9,497 bases of DNA from an uncultured Eubacteriales bacterium (lineage in GTDB: Bacteria > Bacillota > Clostridia > Peptostreptococcales > Anaerovoracaceae): contig UQMQ01000093.1 of NCBI GenBank assembly GCA_900542245.1, positions 1 through 9,497 of the forward strand, read 5' to 3'. How positions within the stretch are numbered: position 1 is the first letter of the stretch; the number at the start of each line of letters is the position of its first letter. Positions 1 through 5,100 of this stretch are shown here, in pieces. The position numbers were made by a program, and so were the translations under genes. A model generated the notes under the pieces. The model ran no database searches and was not told where the DNA came from. It was given only the letters and a program-made list of their open reading frames with translations.

Positions 1-116
1 TTGAGGATTTGTCCTATGCATGGACGCAAAGAAATTGACTATAATATAAAGTGGAGTAGGCTTGAACTTCAAAGTGGGTTCGGATAAAGCGCGTAACGAA
101 AGCTGAGATTTCTATG

Positions 117-137
117 CATGCATGTCGCTCATGCATG
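117..137. repeat. Perfect 8-bp hairpin built from ATGCATG repeats
   Basis: CATGCATG at 117-124 is followed by the loop TCGCT and CATGCATG at 130-137. The right arm lies within a perfect 12-bp palindrome, CTCATGCATGAG (128-139). The left arm lies in an ATGCATGCAT run. It could be a leader stem-loop or a pair of operator half-sites. No poly-T follows, so it is not a terminator. Confidence 0.6.
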
Positions 138-172
138 AGGGTCGTTTCGTAAGGTGCTTTTGTCGTGATTCC

Positions 173-196
173 GGAAATATCGCGCGTGATATTTCC
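173..196. promoter_or_regulatory. 24-bp near-perfect palindrome, candidate operator or leader hairpin
   Basis: The arms GGAAATATC (173-181) and GATATTTCC (188-196) are exact reverse complements around the spacer GCGCGT. The spacer itself contains CGCG, so 22 of 24 positions are symmetric. The site ends 75 bp before the radical SAM start. It is followed by an A-rich stretch, not a T-tract, so it does not look like a plus-strand terminator. Symmetry of this length suits a dimeric repressor site, but I do not recognise the regulator. Confidence 0.5.
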
Positions 197-271
197 TACA
201 TAAAAAACATGCCACTGAAACAACTGAAACAAAAGGGTAGTCAATGATGATTGAAGAAAGGGTGAATCTAT

Positions 272-1669
272 ATGGCAAAGAGTTTCGCACATATCGCAGA
301 AAGAAAAGCATTTGAAATGACTTTGGACTCTATTATCAAAAAGAGCCAGACACAAGATCTTTCGGAAGTGATGCTGCCTTTGGTAGACAAAGTAGAAAAA
401 ATCATGGGGGATGATTGGGAGGCGTCGTCTTACGAGATGCTCCGCAGTCTTGCAAAGAATCCGGACAGCAAATGGACGCATTATACACAGCGTATTCTCA
501 GAGAGGTCGACCCGCATATCTTAAAAACGTTCCTGCTGAACGCAGGCTTTGAAGCAGGGTTCATGGGCTACAAGACCTCGCTGAAAATGAAGAAAAAATA
601 CGGATGCAATATTCCATGGATCATTCTGATGGATCCGACGACCGCGTGCAATCTGCACTGCACAGGCTGCTGGGCGGCGGAATACGGTAATAAAATGAAT
701 CTTTCCTACGAAATGATGGATAAGATTATCACCGAAGGCAAGGAACTCGGTATTTACGCCTATCTTTTTACAGGCGGTGAACCGCTGATTAGAAAGGATG
801 ATATCATCCGTCTCTGCGAGAAGCATAAGGACGTGGCGTTCCATGCGTTCACCAACGGCACGCTGATCGATGAGAAGTTCTGTCAGGACCTTTTGAGAGT
901 TGGAAACTTCTTCGTTTCTGTCAGCATTGAGGGCTTTGAAGAAAGCAATGACGGCAGAAGAGGCGCGGGACATTATCAAAAGGCGCTCGCAGCGATGGAT
1001 CTGATGCACGCACATCACATTCCGTTTGGTGTTTCCATCTGCTATACCAGCCAGAATTATTTGACGGTTACCAGCGATGAATTCCTGGATATGCTGATCG
1101 ACAAGGGCTGCGTGTTCGCATGGTTCTTCCATTACATGCCGGTCGGCGTGAATGCAAGTCCGGATTTGCTTTTAAGTCCGGAGCAGAGAGAGTACATGTA
1201 TCATAAGATCCGTGAGATTCGCGGTATCGAGGGCGGTAAAGAATTGTTTGCCATCGATTTCCAGAACGATGGTGAATTTGTACATGGCTGCGTGGCGGGC
1301 GGTGAGCGTTACTGCCACATCAATGCCAACGGCGATGTAGAGCCTTGCGTGTTCATTCACTATTCCAACGCGAATATCAAGGAAAAATCCCTGCTGGAAT
1401 GCTTGCAGCAGCCGCTGTTCATGGCATATAAGGAGGGGCAGCCGTTTAACGACAATTTCCTCAAGCCATGTCCGATGCTTGAAAATCCGGAGATCCTGCA
1501 GGAACTCGTCAAGCGTACCGGTGCGAAGTCCACAGACCTCGAGGCGCCGGAGAGCTGTGAACATCTCTGCAGCAAGTGTACGGAATACGCCAAAGCATGG
1601 GGTCCGGTCGCAGAGCGTCTCTGGGAAGCGGGTCATACCCCGGCAGCGGATAAACTGAGAAACGAATAA
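272..1669 (+). CDS. Radical SAM protein with Cys-rich SPASM-like C-terminal region
   Basis: This 465-residue cytosolic protein should cleave S-adenosylmethionine at a 4Fe-4S cluster to start radical chemistry; its substrate is unknown. Residues 1-120 are a mostly helical N-terminal extension. The cluster motif CNLHCTGC gives C126, C130 and C133, followed by the SAM-contact motif TGGEPL near residue 167. The C-terminal part carries C340, C348, C359, C400 and C429/C433/C436. The stretch around GERYCHINANGDVEPC resembles the SPASM/twitch pattern that holds auxiliary Fe-S clusters. The last three Cys repeat the C-x3-C-x2-C spacing of the radical SAM motif. The start at 272 has GAAAGGG (256-262) 9 nt upstream. 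The gene stands alone, with its own terminator and no visible small precursor-peptide gene, so peptide maturation is possible but unsupported. Family assignment is firm; function is unknown. Confidence 0.9.
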   Translation: MAKSFAHIAERKAFEMTLDSIIKKSQTQDLSEVMLPLVDKVEKIMGDDWEASSYEMLRSLAKNPDSKWTHYTQRILREVDPHILKTFLLNAGFEAGFMGYKTSLKMKKKYGCNIPWIILMDPTTACNLHCTGCWAAEYGNKMNLSYEMMDKIITEGKELGIYAYLFTGGEPLIRKDDIIRLCEKHKDVAFHAFTNGTLIDEKFCQDLLRVGNFFVSVSIEGFEESNDGRRGAGHYQKALAAMDLMHAHHIPFGVSICYTSQNYLTVTSDEFLDMLIDKGCVFAWFFHYMPVGVNASPDLLLSPEQREYMYHKIREIRGIEGGKELFAIDFQNDGEFVHGCVAGGERYCHINANGDVEPCVFIHYSNANIKEKSLLECLQQPLFMAYKEGQPFNDNFLKPCPMLENPEILQELVKRTGAKSTDLEAPESCEHLCSKCTEYAKAWGPVAERLWEAGHTPAADKLRNE

Positions 1670-1676
1670 GATCGTC

Positions 1677-1735
1677 AAAGGTGCTGTCGCACAGCTGATT
1701 GGATGCATCGACCGGAGCGGCAGCGCTTTTACTTT
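1677..1735 (+). terminator. Candidate intrinsic terminator of the radical SAM gene
   Basis: GTGCTGTCGC (1681-1690) pairs with GCGGCAGCGC (1717-1726) as a 10-bp RNA stem with two G-U pairs. AAAG (1677-1680) against TTTT (1727-1730) extends it, and TTTTACTTTC follows. The loop is long, about 26 nt, which lowers confidence. It begins 7 bp after the stop codon. Confidence 0.5.
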
Positions 1736-1750
1736 CATGAAAACCGGTGC

Positions 1751-1779
1751 AAAAGTGCACATAGGGACAAAAGTGCACA
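1751..1779. repeat. Two direct repeats AAAAGTGCACA, 18 bp apart
   Basis: Exact 11-bp copies sit at 1751-1761 and 1769-1779, separated by TAGGGAC. Each contains the palindrome GTGCAC. They lie between two terminators in non-coding DNA. Short tandem end-repeats of this style occur at the tips of some IS21-family elements, but no transposase is present, so the origin is open. Confidence 0.6.
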
Positions 1780-1785
1780 CACAAG

Positions 1786-1819
1786 AAAAAAGACATCTGT
1801 TTCTTACAGATGTCTTTTT
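1786..1819. terminator. Bidirectional intrinsic terminator between radical SAM gene and tRNA-Glu
   Basis: GACATCTGT (1792-1800) and ACAGATGTC (1806-1814) form a perfect 9-bp stem with the loop TTCTT. It is flanked by six A on the left and five T on the right, so it has a U-tract in both directions. On the minus strand it begins 1 nt after the CCA end of the tRNA and is its obvious terminator. On the plus strand it backs up the radical SAM gene terminator. Confidence 0.9.
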
Positions 1820-1820
1820 A

Positions 1821-1895
1821 TGGTGACTCTACCGGGATTCGAACCCGGGTAGCCGCCGTGAGAGGGCGGAGTCTTAACCACTTGACCATAGAGCC
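1821..1895 (-). tRNA. tRNA-Glu, anticodon CTC
   Basis: Read on the minus strand, this 75-nt gene folds as a full cloverleaf. The acceptor stem is GGCTCTA with TAGAGTC. The D arm contains GGTC AAGTGGTTAA GAC. The anticodon stem is CCGCC/GGCGG with the loop CTCTCAC, and the anticodon CTC occupies 1860-1862. The T arm is CCGGG TTCGAAT CCCGG, and the discriminator base is A. CCA is encoded at 1821-1823. The anticodon CTC reads GAG, and the overall sequence agrees with bacterial tRNA-Glu. It is a single gene with its own promoter and terminator. Confidence 0.95.
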
Positions 1896-1909
1896 GTATC
1901 ACTTCTAAG

Positions 1910-1938
1910 AGTATACTACAGGCGGCAGGATTTTTCAA
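1910..1938 (-). promoter_or_regulatory. Promoter of tRNA-Glu
   Basis: On the minus strand a -35 box TTGAAA (1933-1938) and a -10 box TATACT (1910-1915) are separated by exactly 17 bp. Transcription would start near 1903, a few bases before the mature tRNA 5' end at 1895. This is a good housekeeping-sigma promoter. Confidence 0.85.
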
Positions 1939-2007
1939 GTAGTTTTTTGATTTCATACAAAAAAATTTAAGTAAGGTAGCAGAATCAGGGCTTGCGCGGG
2001 TGAGCGC

Positions 2008-3042
2008 CTATCGACGTGGGAAGTCTGCCATCAGTTTTTGCAGTATGAAACGGGCGAGCATGTTCCTCTCCAGATAATTTGGCTTCTGATCCTGTGTCAG
2101 AATCAGATAGCCGTTGGTATAGCCGGGATAGGACGCAAAGACAGCCTCGCCATCTGCAAAGCAGGCGCGGACGTTCAAAAAGGCATTGTCTTTGAACTGC
2201 TCCAGCGGCAGCGCAAGCTCGAAACTGCCGTCCAGGTAGAAATGGCAGTCATAGGGGTGCGCTGCTGACTGATAGGACGAGAACAGGAACGGCTCCGCGC
2301 TGTGGCTGCCGGAGATCAGCAGTGCGCCGCCGGAGACCTTGCAGAACGAAACATTGAGCTGCGGCCAGCCATTCTGCCCGGCGACCGGAAAGCCAAGCGC
2401 GGAGAAAGCCTTGTGGATATCCGTCTGCAGGATGATCGGAAAAATCTTATAAAGCTGCAGGATATCGTCGTGATTGTGCAGTAAAATTTTGCGGCGCAGC
2501 TCGTTTTTTTCTGTCTCGTCAAAGGCGCTTTCGAAGGCGCGGTAGAGGGCAATGCTCTCTTTGCCGTCGATCTCGTCGCCGCGCCCCGGCGCCAGCCCCA
2601 TATAGGCCTCCACGGATTTTTGCTTGAGGCTCGGCAGGAGATTGCGGATCTCGCTGTGTCCGTTCAGGCAGAGATAGAGATCTAAATTGTACGGACGCAG
2701 GCGACGCTCGGCAAGATCGAGCCGCTGTGCGCGTTTGGTGATAAACGGCAGATCAAAATGCTTGCCGTTATAGGTCAGGATATAGTCAAAACCGTTCAAA
2801 TCGGTGAAGAGCTTAGTCAGAAGCTGCTTTTCCTCGCGTACAGATTCAGCGAAGTACTGCCGCATCACGCAGCTGCCGTCCGGCGCGACCTTCATCAGCC
2901 CGGCCAGTACGCACGCGGCACGGTCCGGGGATAGTCCCATCGTTTCAATGTCGAAGATGCCCAGCCGCATTCCCGTAAAATATTGTTCGAGAATGCGCGA
3001 GGAGAAATAAGATGTTTGGTGGCGGTATTCATAAAGCTTCAT
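2008..3042 (-). CDS. YprB-like RNase H-fold 3'-5' exonuclease family protein
   Basis: This is a 344-residue protein with an N-terminal DEDD-type exonuclease domain of the RNase_H_2/YprB type. Visible catalytic motifs are D31-I-E33 (FDIETMGL), D97 in NGKHFDLPF, and the HNHDD motif ending at D192/D193. This spacing is expected for two-metal nucleases acting on DNA or RNA 3' ends. The last 140 residues have no domain I recognise. The true substrate of this family is poorly known. An in-frame ATG at 3054 is possible, but its AAAGGA abuts the codon; the ATG at 3042 has the same AAAGGA 12 nt upstream, so I chose 3042. It is transcribed alone from the promoter at 3225-3253 with a structured leader. 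No clear terminator follows, so read-through toward tRNA-Glu is possible. Confidence 0.85.
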   Translation of the reverse strand: MKLYEYRHQTSYFSSRILEQYFTGMRLGIFDIETMGLSPDRAACVLAGLMKVAPDGSCVMRQYFAESVREEKQLLTKLFTDLNGFDYILTYNGKHFDLPFITKRAQRLDLAERRLRPYNLDLYLCLNGHSEIRNLLPSLKQKSVEAYMGLAPGRGDEIDGKESIALYRAFESAFDETEKNELRRKILLHNHDDILQLYKIFPIILQTDIHKAFSALGFPVAGQNGWPQLNVSFCKVSGGALLISGSHSAEPFLFSSYQSAAHPYDCHFYLDGSFELALPLEQFKDNAFLNVRACFADGEAVFASYPGYTNGYLILTQDQKPNYLERNMLARFILQKLMADFPRR

Positions 3043-3218
3043 CGTTATATCCATTCCTTTCGTTTTGATCGGGGAAAGGGGGGTGCCCCGATGGGTGTAT
3101 CCTAGATTTTATGTATCTTGCGTCTTGAAAACAAAATAGACTGCAGGGGAGCAGTCTACTTTGTTCAAAAGGGGTATTTTGGATTTGAGATTATGAGGTT
3201 ATCAGGGGGGATAACCAC
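3043..3218 (-). promoter_or_regulatory. Structured 5' leader of the RNase H-fold gene with three hairpins
   Basis: From a predicted start near 3218 the minus-strand leader is about 175 nt. Hairpin 1 (3197-3216) is GGTTATC/GATAACC with loop CCCCCT at the extreme 5' end. Hairpin 2 (3130-3165) has TAGACTGC/GCAGTCTA with loop TCCCCT; on this strand it extends through a G-U pair to 15 bp. Hairpin 3 (3068-3092) is ATCGGGG/CCCCGAT with loop CACCCCCCTTT. CCTTTC (3074-3079) can pair with GAAAGG (3056-3061), which covers the ribosome binding site. This could be an attenuator or translational switch. I do not recognise a known riboswitch or T-box. Confidence 0.45.
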
Positions 3219-3224
3219 AATGTT

Positions 3225-3253
3225 ATTATAGAAAATTTTCGGGAACATTGCAA
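3225..3253 (-). promoter_or_regulatory. Promoter of the RNase H-fold gene
   Basis: On the minus strand a perfect -10 TATAAT (3225-3230) lies 17 bp from a -35 TTGCAA (3248-3253, 4 of 6 consensus positions). Transcription would start near 3218, immediately before hairpin 1 of the leader. Confidence 0.7.
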
Positions 3254-3263
3254 GTGTTTTCTT

Positions 3264-3311
3264 AAAAAAATGTGAAAAAAATGTGAAAAATCTTGTTTAT
3301 TGTGCGAAAAA
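3264..3311. repeat. Helically phased A-tracts upstream of spoVS
   Basis: An 11-bp unit AAAAAAATGTG is repeated exactly in tandem (3264-3274, 3275-3285), followed by AAAAA at 3286-3290 and again at 3307-3311. The tract centres fall about 11, 10 and 21 bp apart, close to multiples of the DNA helical repeat. Such phasing causes intrinsic DNA bending. It sits about 50-100 bp before the candidate spoVS -10 box and just upstream of the divergent promoter. Confidence 0.65.
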
Positions 3312-3360
3312 TAGAAGAACTTGCAGAACGAAACCTTACTAAAACATAAAAAGAATCGTT

Positions 3361-3366
3361 TATAAT
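3361..3366 (+). promoter_or_regulatory. Candidate -10 box of spoVS
   Basis: A perfect TATAAT lies 91 bp before the spoVS start. The best upstream hexamer, TTACTA at 3336-3341, is weak and 19 bp away. In B. subtilis spoVS depends on sigma-H; AGAAT at 3352-3356 fits a sigma-H -10 core, but no AGGA-type -35 stands at the right distance. A small hairpin, CTGCC/GGCAG (3384-3399), lies in the resulting leader. Confidence 0.45.
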
Positions 3367-3456
3367 GTCTTGTGTAAACAGTTCTGCCACAGACGGCAGG
3401 CAGTGTGTATTCAATGCACGAATGAAAAAGAAACCATCATAGGAGGGACAACAACC

Positions 3457-3717
3457 ATGGAAATCTTAAAAGTATCAGCAAAATCAAATCCGAATTCTGT
3501 AGCAGGTGCACTGGCAGGTGTCATGAGAGAAAAGGGCGGTGCAGAGATTCAGGCTATCGGCGCGGGTGCGCTCAACCAGGCCATCAAATCAGTTGCGATT
3601 GCGCGGGGCTTCGTCGCGCCCGGCGGCATTGATCTGGTCTGCGTACCGGCCTTTACCGATATTCAAATCGAGGGGGAGGAACGAACAGCCATCAAACTGA
3701 TTGTGGAACCGCGATAA
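3457..3717 (+). CDS. spoVS: Stage V sporulation protein S
   Basis: The 86-residue product matches the highly conserved SpoVS family over its full length, beginning MEILKVSAKSNPNSVAGA and including IQAIGAGALNQAIKSVAIAR and GIDLVCVPAFTDI. SpoVS is a small cytosolic protein with an Alba-like fold, thought to bind nucleic acid. In B. subtilis its loss blocks spore coat and cortex maturation and alters septation. The start at 3457 is fixed by a strong AGGAGG (3441-3446) 10 nt upstream and by family length; an upstream in-frame extension to 3370 is rejected. It is monocistronic, with its own terminator 11 bp after the stop codon. Its presence suggests a spore-forming host, although SpoVS homologues also occur in some non-sporulating bacteria. 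Confidence 0.97.
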   Translation: MEILKVSAKSNPNSVAGALAGVMREKGGAEIQAIGAGALNQAIKSVAIARGFVAPGGIDLVCVPAFTDIQIEGEERTAIKLIVEPR

Positions 3718-3728
3718 GAGACAGATTG

Positions 3729-3757
3729 GCAGCCGAGTAATCGGCTGCTGTTTTTTT
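3729..3757 (+). terminator. Intrinsic terminator of spoVS
   Basis: GCAGCCGA (3729-3736) and TCGGCTGC (3741-3748) form a perfect 8-bp stem with loop GTAA. TG and seven T (3751-3757) follow. Confidence 0.92.
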
Positions 3758-3914
3758 GACTGTTTGCAGTAATATTTTGTATTCTTGCTTTTTAGAATCG
3801 TCGTTATGGTGTATAAATGATTAGAGGCAACCGTTCGTGCATTGTTCAGGCGATGCCGTAGGGATGATGTCAGCATGCCTGCATCGGCGCCTTGAGAATA
3901 TGGAGACAGAAATA

Positions 3915-4994
3915 ATGGAGAGAGAAAAGCAAAGTGCAAGATGGAAAATCGTCAGCATGATCGCGAGAAGAGCATTGATGCTGATTTTGATTGTCGTGGT
4001 ATTCCTGATGATGCTGCAGATCAGTTATCTGCAGGGAACGGCAAGAGTCATCAATTATGCGGGGATCGTCAGAGGTGCGACGCAGAGAGAGGTAAAGCTT
4101 GAAATTGCAGGACATCAAAACGATGCATTATCGGAGCGTCTGGACAGTATTTTAACCGAACTCAAATCCGGAGAGGGCAGCAATCAACTCGTCAGCCTGC
4201 AAGATAAGGAATATCAGCACCATTTAGATGTGCAGATCGCATATTGGGAAGAATTAAAAAAAGAGATTGAAAAAGTGAGACGTTACGGATATGAGCACAC
4301 GGAAATCATCGAGATGAGCGAAGCTTATTTTGAACTGGCAGATCAGACTGTTTCGGCTGCCGAGCATTACTCTGAGAAAATCGCACAACATATCCGAACA
4401 TTGGAAATCATCTCTGCCGTTGATATGCTGCTGCTGCTTTTGATGATGGTGCGGAGCACGATGGTTTCGGTCAGAATCAGCAGGATGAATAAGCAATTAG
4501 AAAAGAAAGCCTATTTGGATCTGCATACCGGATTGCCGAACAAGGGCAGCTGCGAAAAATTTTTTGGTGATGCACAGCTGCTGCAAAACCCGACGGCAGT
4601 GATCGTTTATGATTTGAATGACTTAAAGCTTGTCAATGATACACAGGGGCATGTGTCCGGAGATCAGTACATTTTGAATTTTGCTCGTCTTTTGAGAGCG
4701 TCGATTCCGCGCAGTGATTTTGTCGGAAGGTATGGCGGAGATGAATTTATGGCAGTCATCTACGATGCTTCAGACGAGAAACTGCAAGCGCTTCAAACAA
4801 GGCTTGCCGAAACCGTCGAACAATGGAATGCATCGCATCGTGGAGACGGCAGGGTTGCGTTAAGCTATGCATCCGGCTGGGCGTTTTCCGGAGATTGTAA
4901 GCAGTGTGCCTTTGTGGATTTGTTTAATCTGGCAGATAAAAATATGTATAAAAATAAGATGGCAGGCAAAGCGGAAAGGGGAAAGGAACAGTAG
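3915..4994 (+). CDS. Membrane-anchored GGDEF diguanylate cyclase with extracytoplasmic helical sensor
   Basis: This 359-residue protein probably makes cyclic di-GMP from two GTP. TM1 is at about residues 17-38 and TM2 at about 165-185. They enclose an extracytoplasmic segment of about 125 residues predicted to be mainly helical, like small-ligand four-helix sensors. The C-terminal GGDEF domain is complete: DLNDLKLVND starting at D233, and an intact GGDEF at 274-278 (RYGGDEF). The usual inhibitory RxxD site reads PRSD, so the Arg is missing. I chose ATG 3915 because GGAG (3902-3905) lies 9 nt upstream. ATG 3900 and 3837 are in frame but have no good ribosome binding site. A possible -10, TATAAA, is at 3812-3817. 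No EAL or HD-GYP phosphodiesterase is nearby. The signal sensed is unknown. Confidence 0.88.
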   Translation: MEREKQSARWKIVSMIARRALMLILIVVVFLMMLQISYLQGTARVINYAGIVRGATQREVKLEIAGHQNDALSERLDSILTELKSGEGSNQLVSLQDKEYQHHLDVQIAYWEELKKEIEKVRRYGYEHTEIIEMSEAYFELADQTVSAAEHYSEKIAQHIRTLEIISAVDMLLLLLMMVRSTMVSVRISRMNKQLEKKAYLDLHTGLPNKGSCEKFFGDAQLLQNPTAVIVYDLNDLKLVNDTQGHVSGDQYILNFARLLRASIPRSDFVGRYGGDEFMAVIYDASDEKLQALQTRLAETVEQWNASHRGDGRVALSYASGWAFSGDCKQCAFVDLFNLADKNMYKNKMAGKAERGKEQ

Positions 4995-5100
4995 GCAAAG
5001 GAGAGGTAAAAAAGGAGAAGCTTAATTTTTTGTGGATTTTCTTTGAAATCTATGATAAACTTATATAGTTATACACAAAGACAAATAGGAGAAGGCAATC

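Larger units (their letters stand above)
1..271. other. Upstream region of radical SAM gene, non-coding, rich in inverted repeats
   Basis: I see no convincing gene here. Forward reading frames entering from the left edge stop within 11 to 29 codons and resemble nothing, and the reverse ORF across 14-517 is the antisense shadow of the radical SAM gene. A perfect TATAAT lies at 40-45 but has no recognisable -35 box at 17 bp. Downstream are a perfect hairpin at 117-137 (CATGCATG, loop TCGCT), a possible enclosing stem ACGAAA 97-102 with TTTCGT 145-150, and a near-perfect palindrome at 173-196. If transcription starts near 52, these elements would form a leader of about 220 nt. No known riboswitch class was recognised. 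Confidence 0.5.

Noticed and set aside
1..60. Promoter with TTGACT at 35-40 and TATAAT at 40-45
   Set aside because: The two hexamers overlap, so they cannot serve as one -35/-10 pair; TATAAT alone has no -35 at 17 bp.
14..517. 167-residue reverse ORF
   Set aside because: It is mostly antisense to the radical SAM gene and has unlikely composition (many Phe, His and Cys) and no family resemblance.
3043..3218. T-box or known riboswitch in the nuclease leader
   Set aside because: No T-box sequence and no recognisable riboswitch core was seen; only generic hairpins can be supported.
3370..3456. Longer N-terminus for SpoVS
   Set aside because: The strong AGGAGG before 3457 and the conserved family start MEILKVS fix the shorter form.
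3785..3817. Promoter for the GGDEF gene from TTGCTT and TATAAA
   Set aside because: The spacing is 21 bp, too long for a confident call; only the -10-like box is mentioned.
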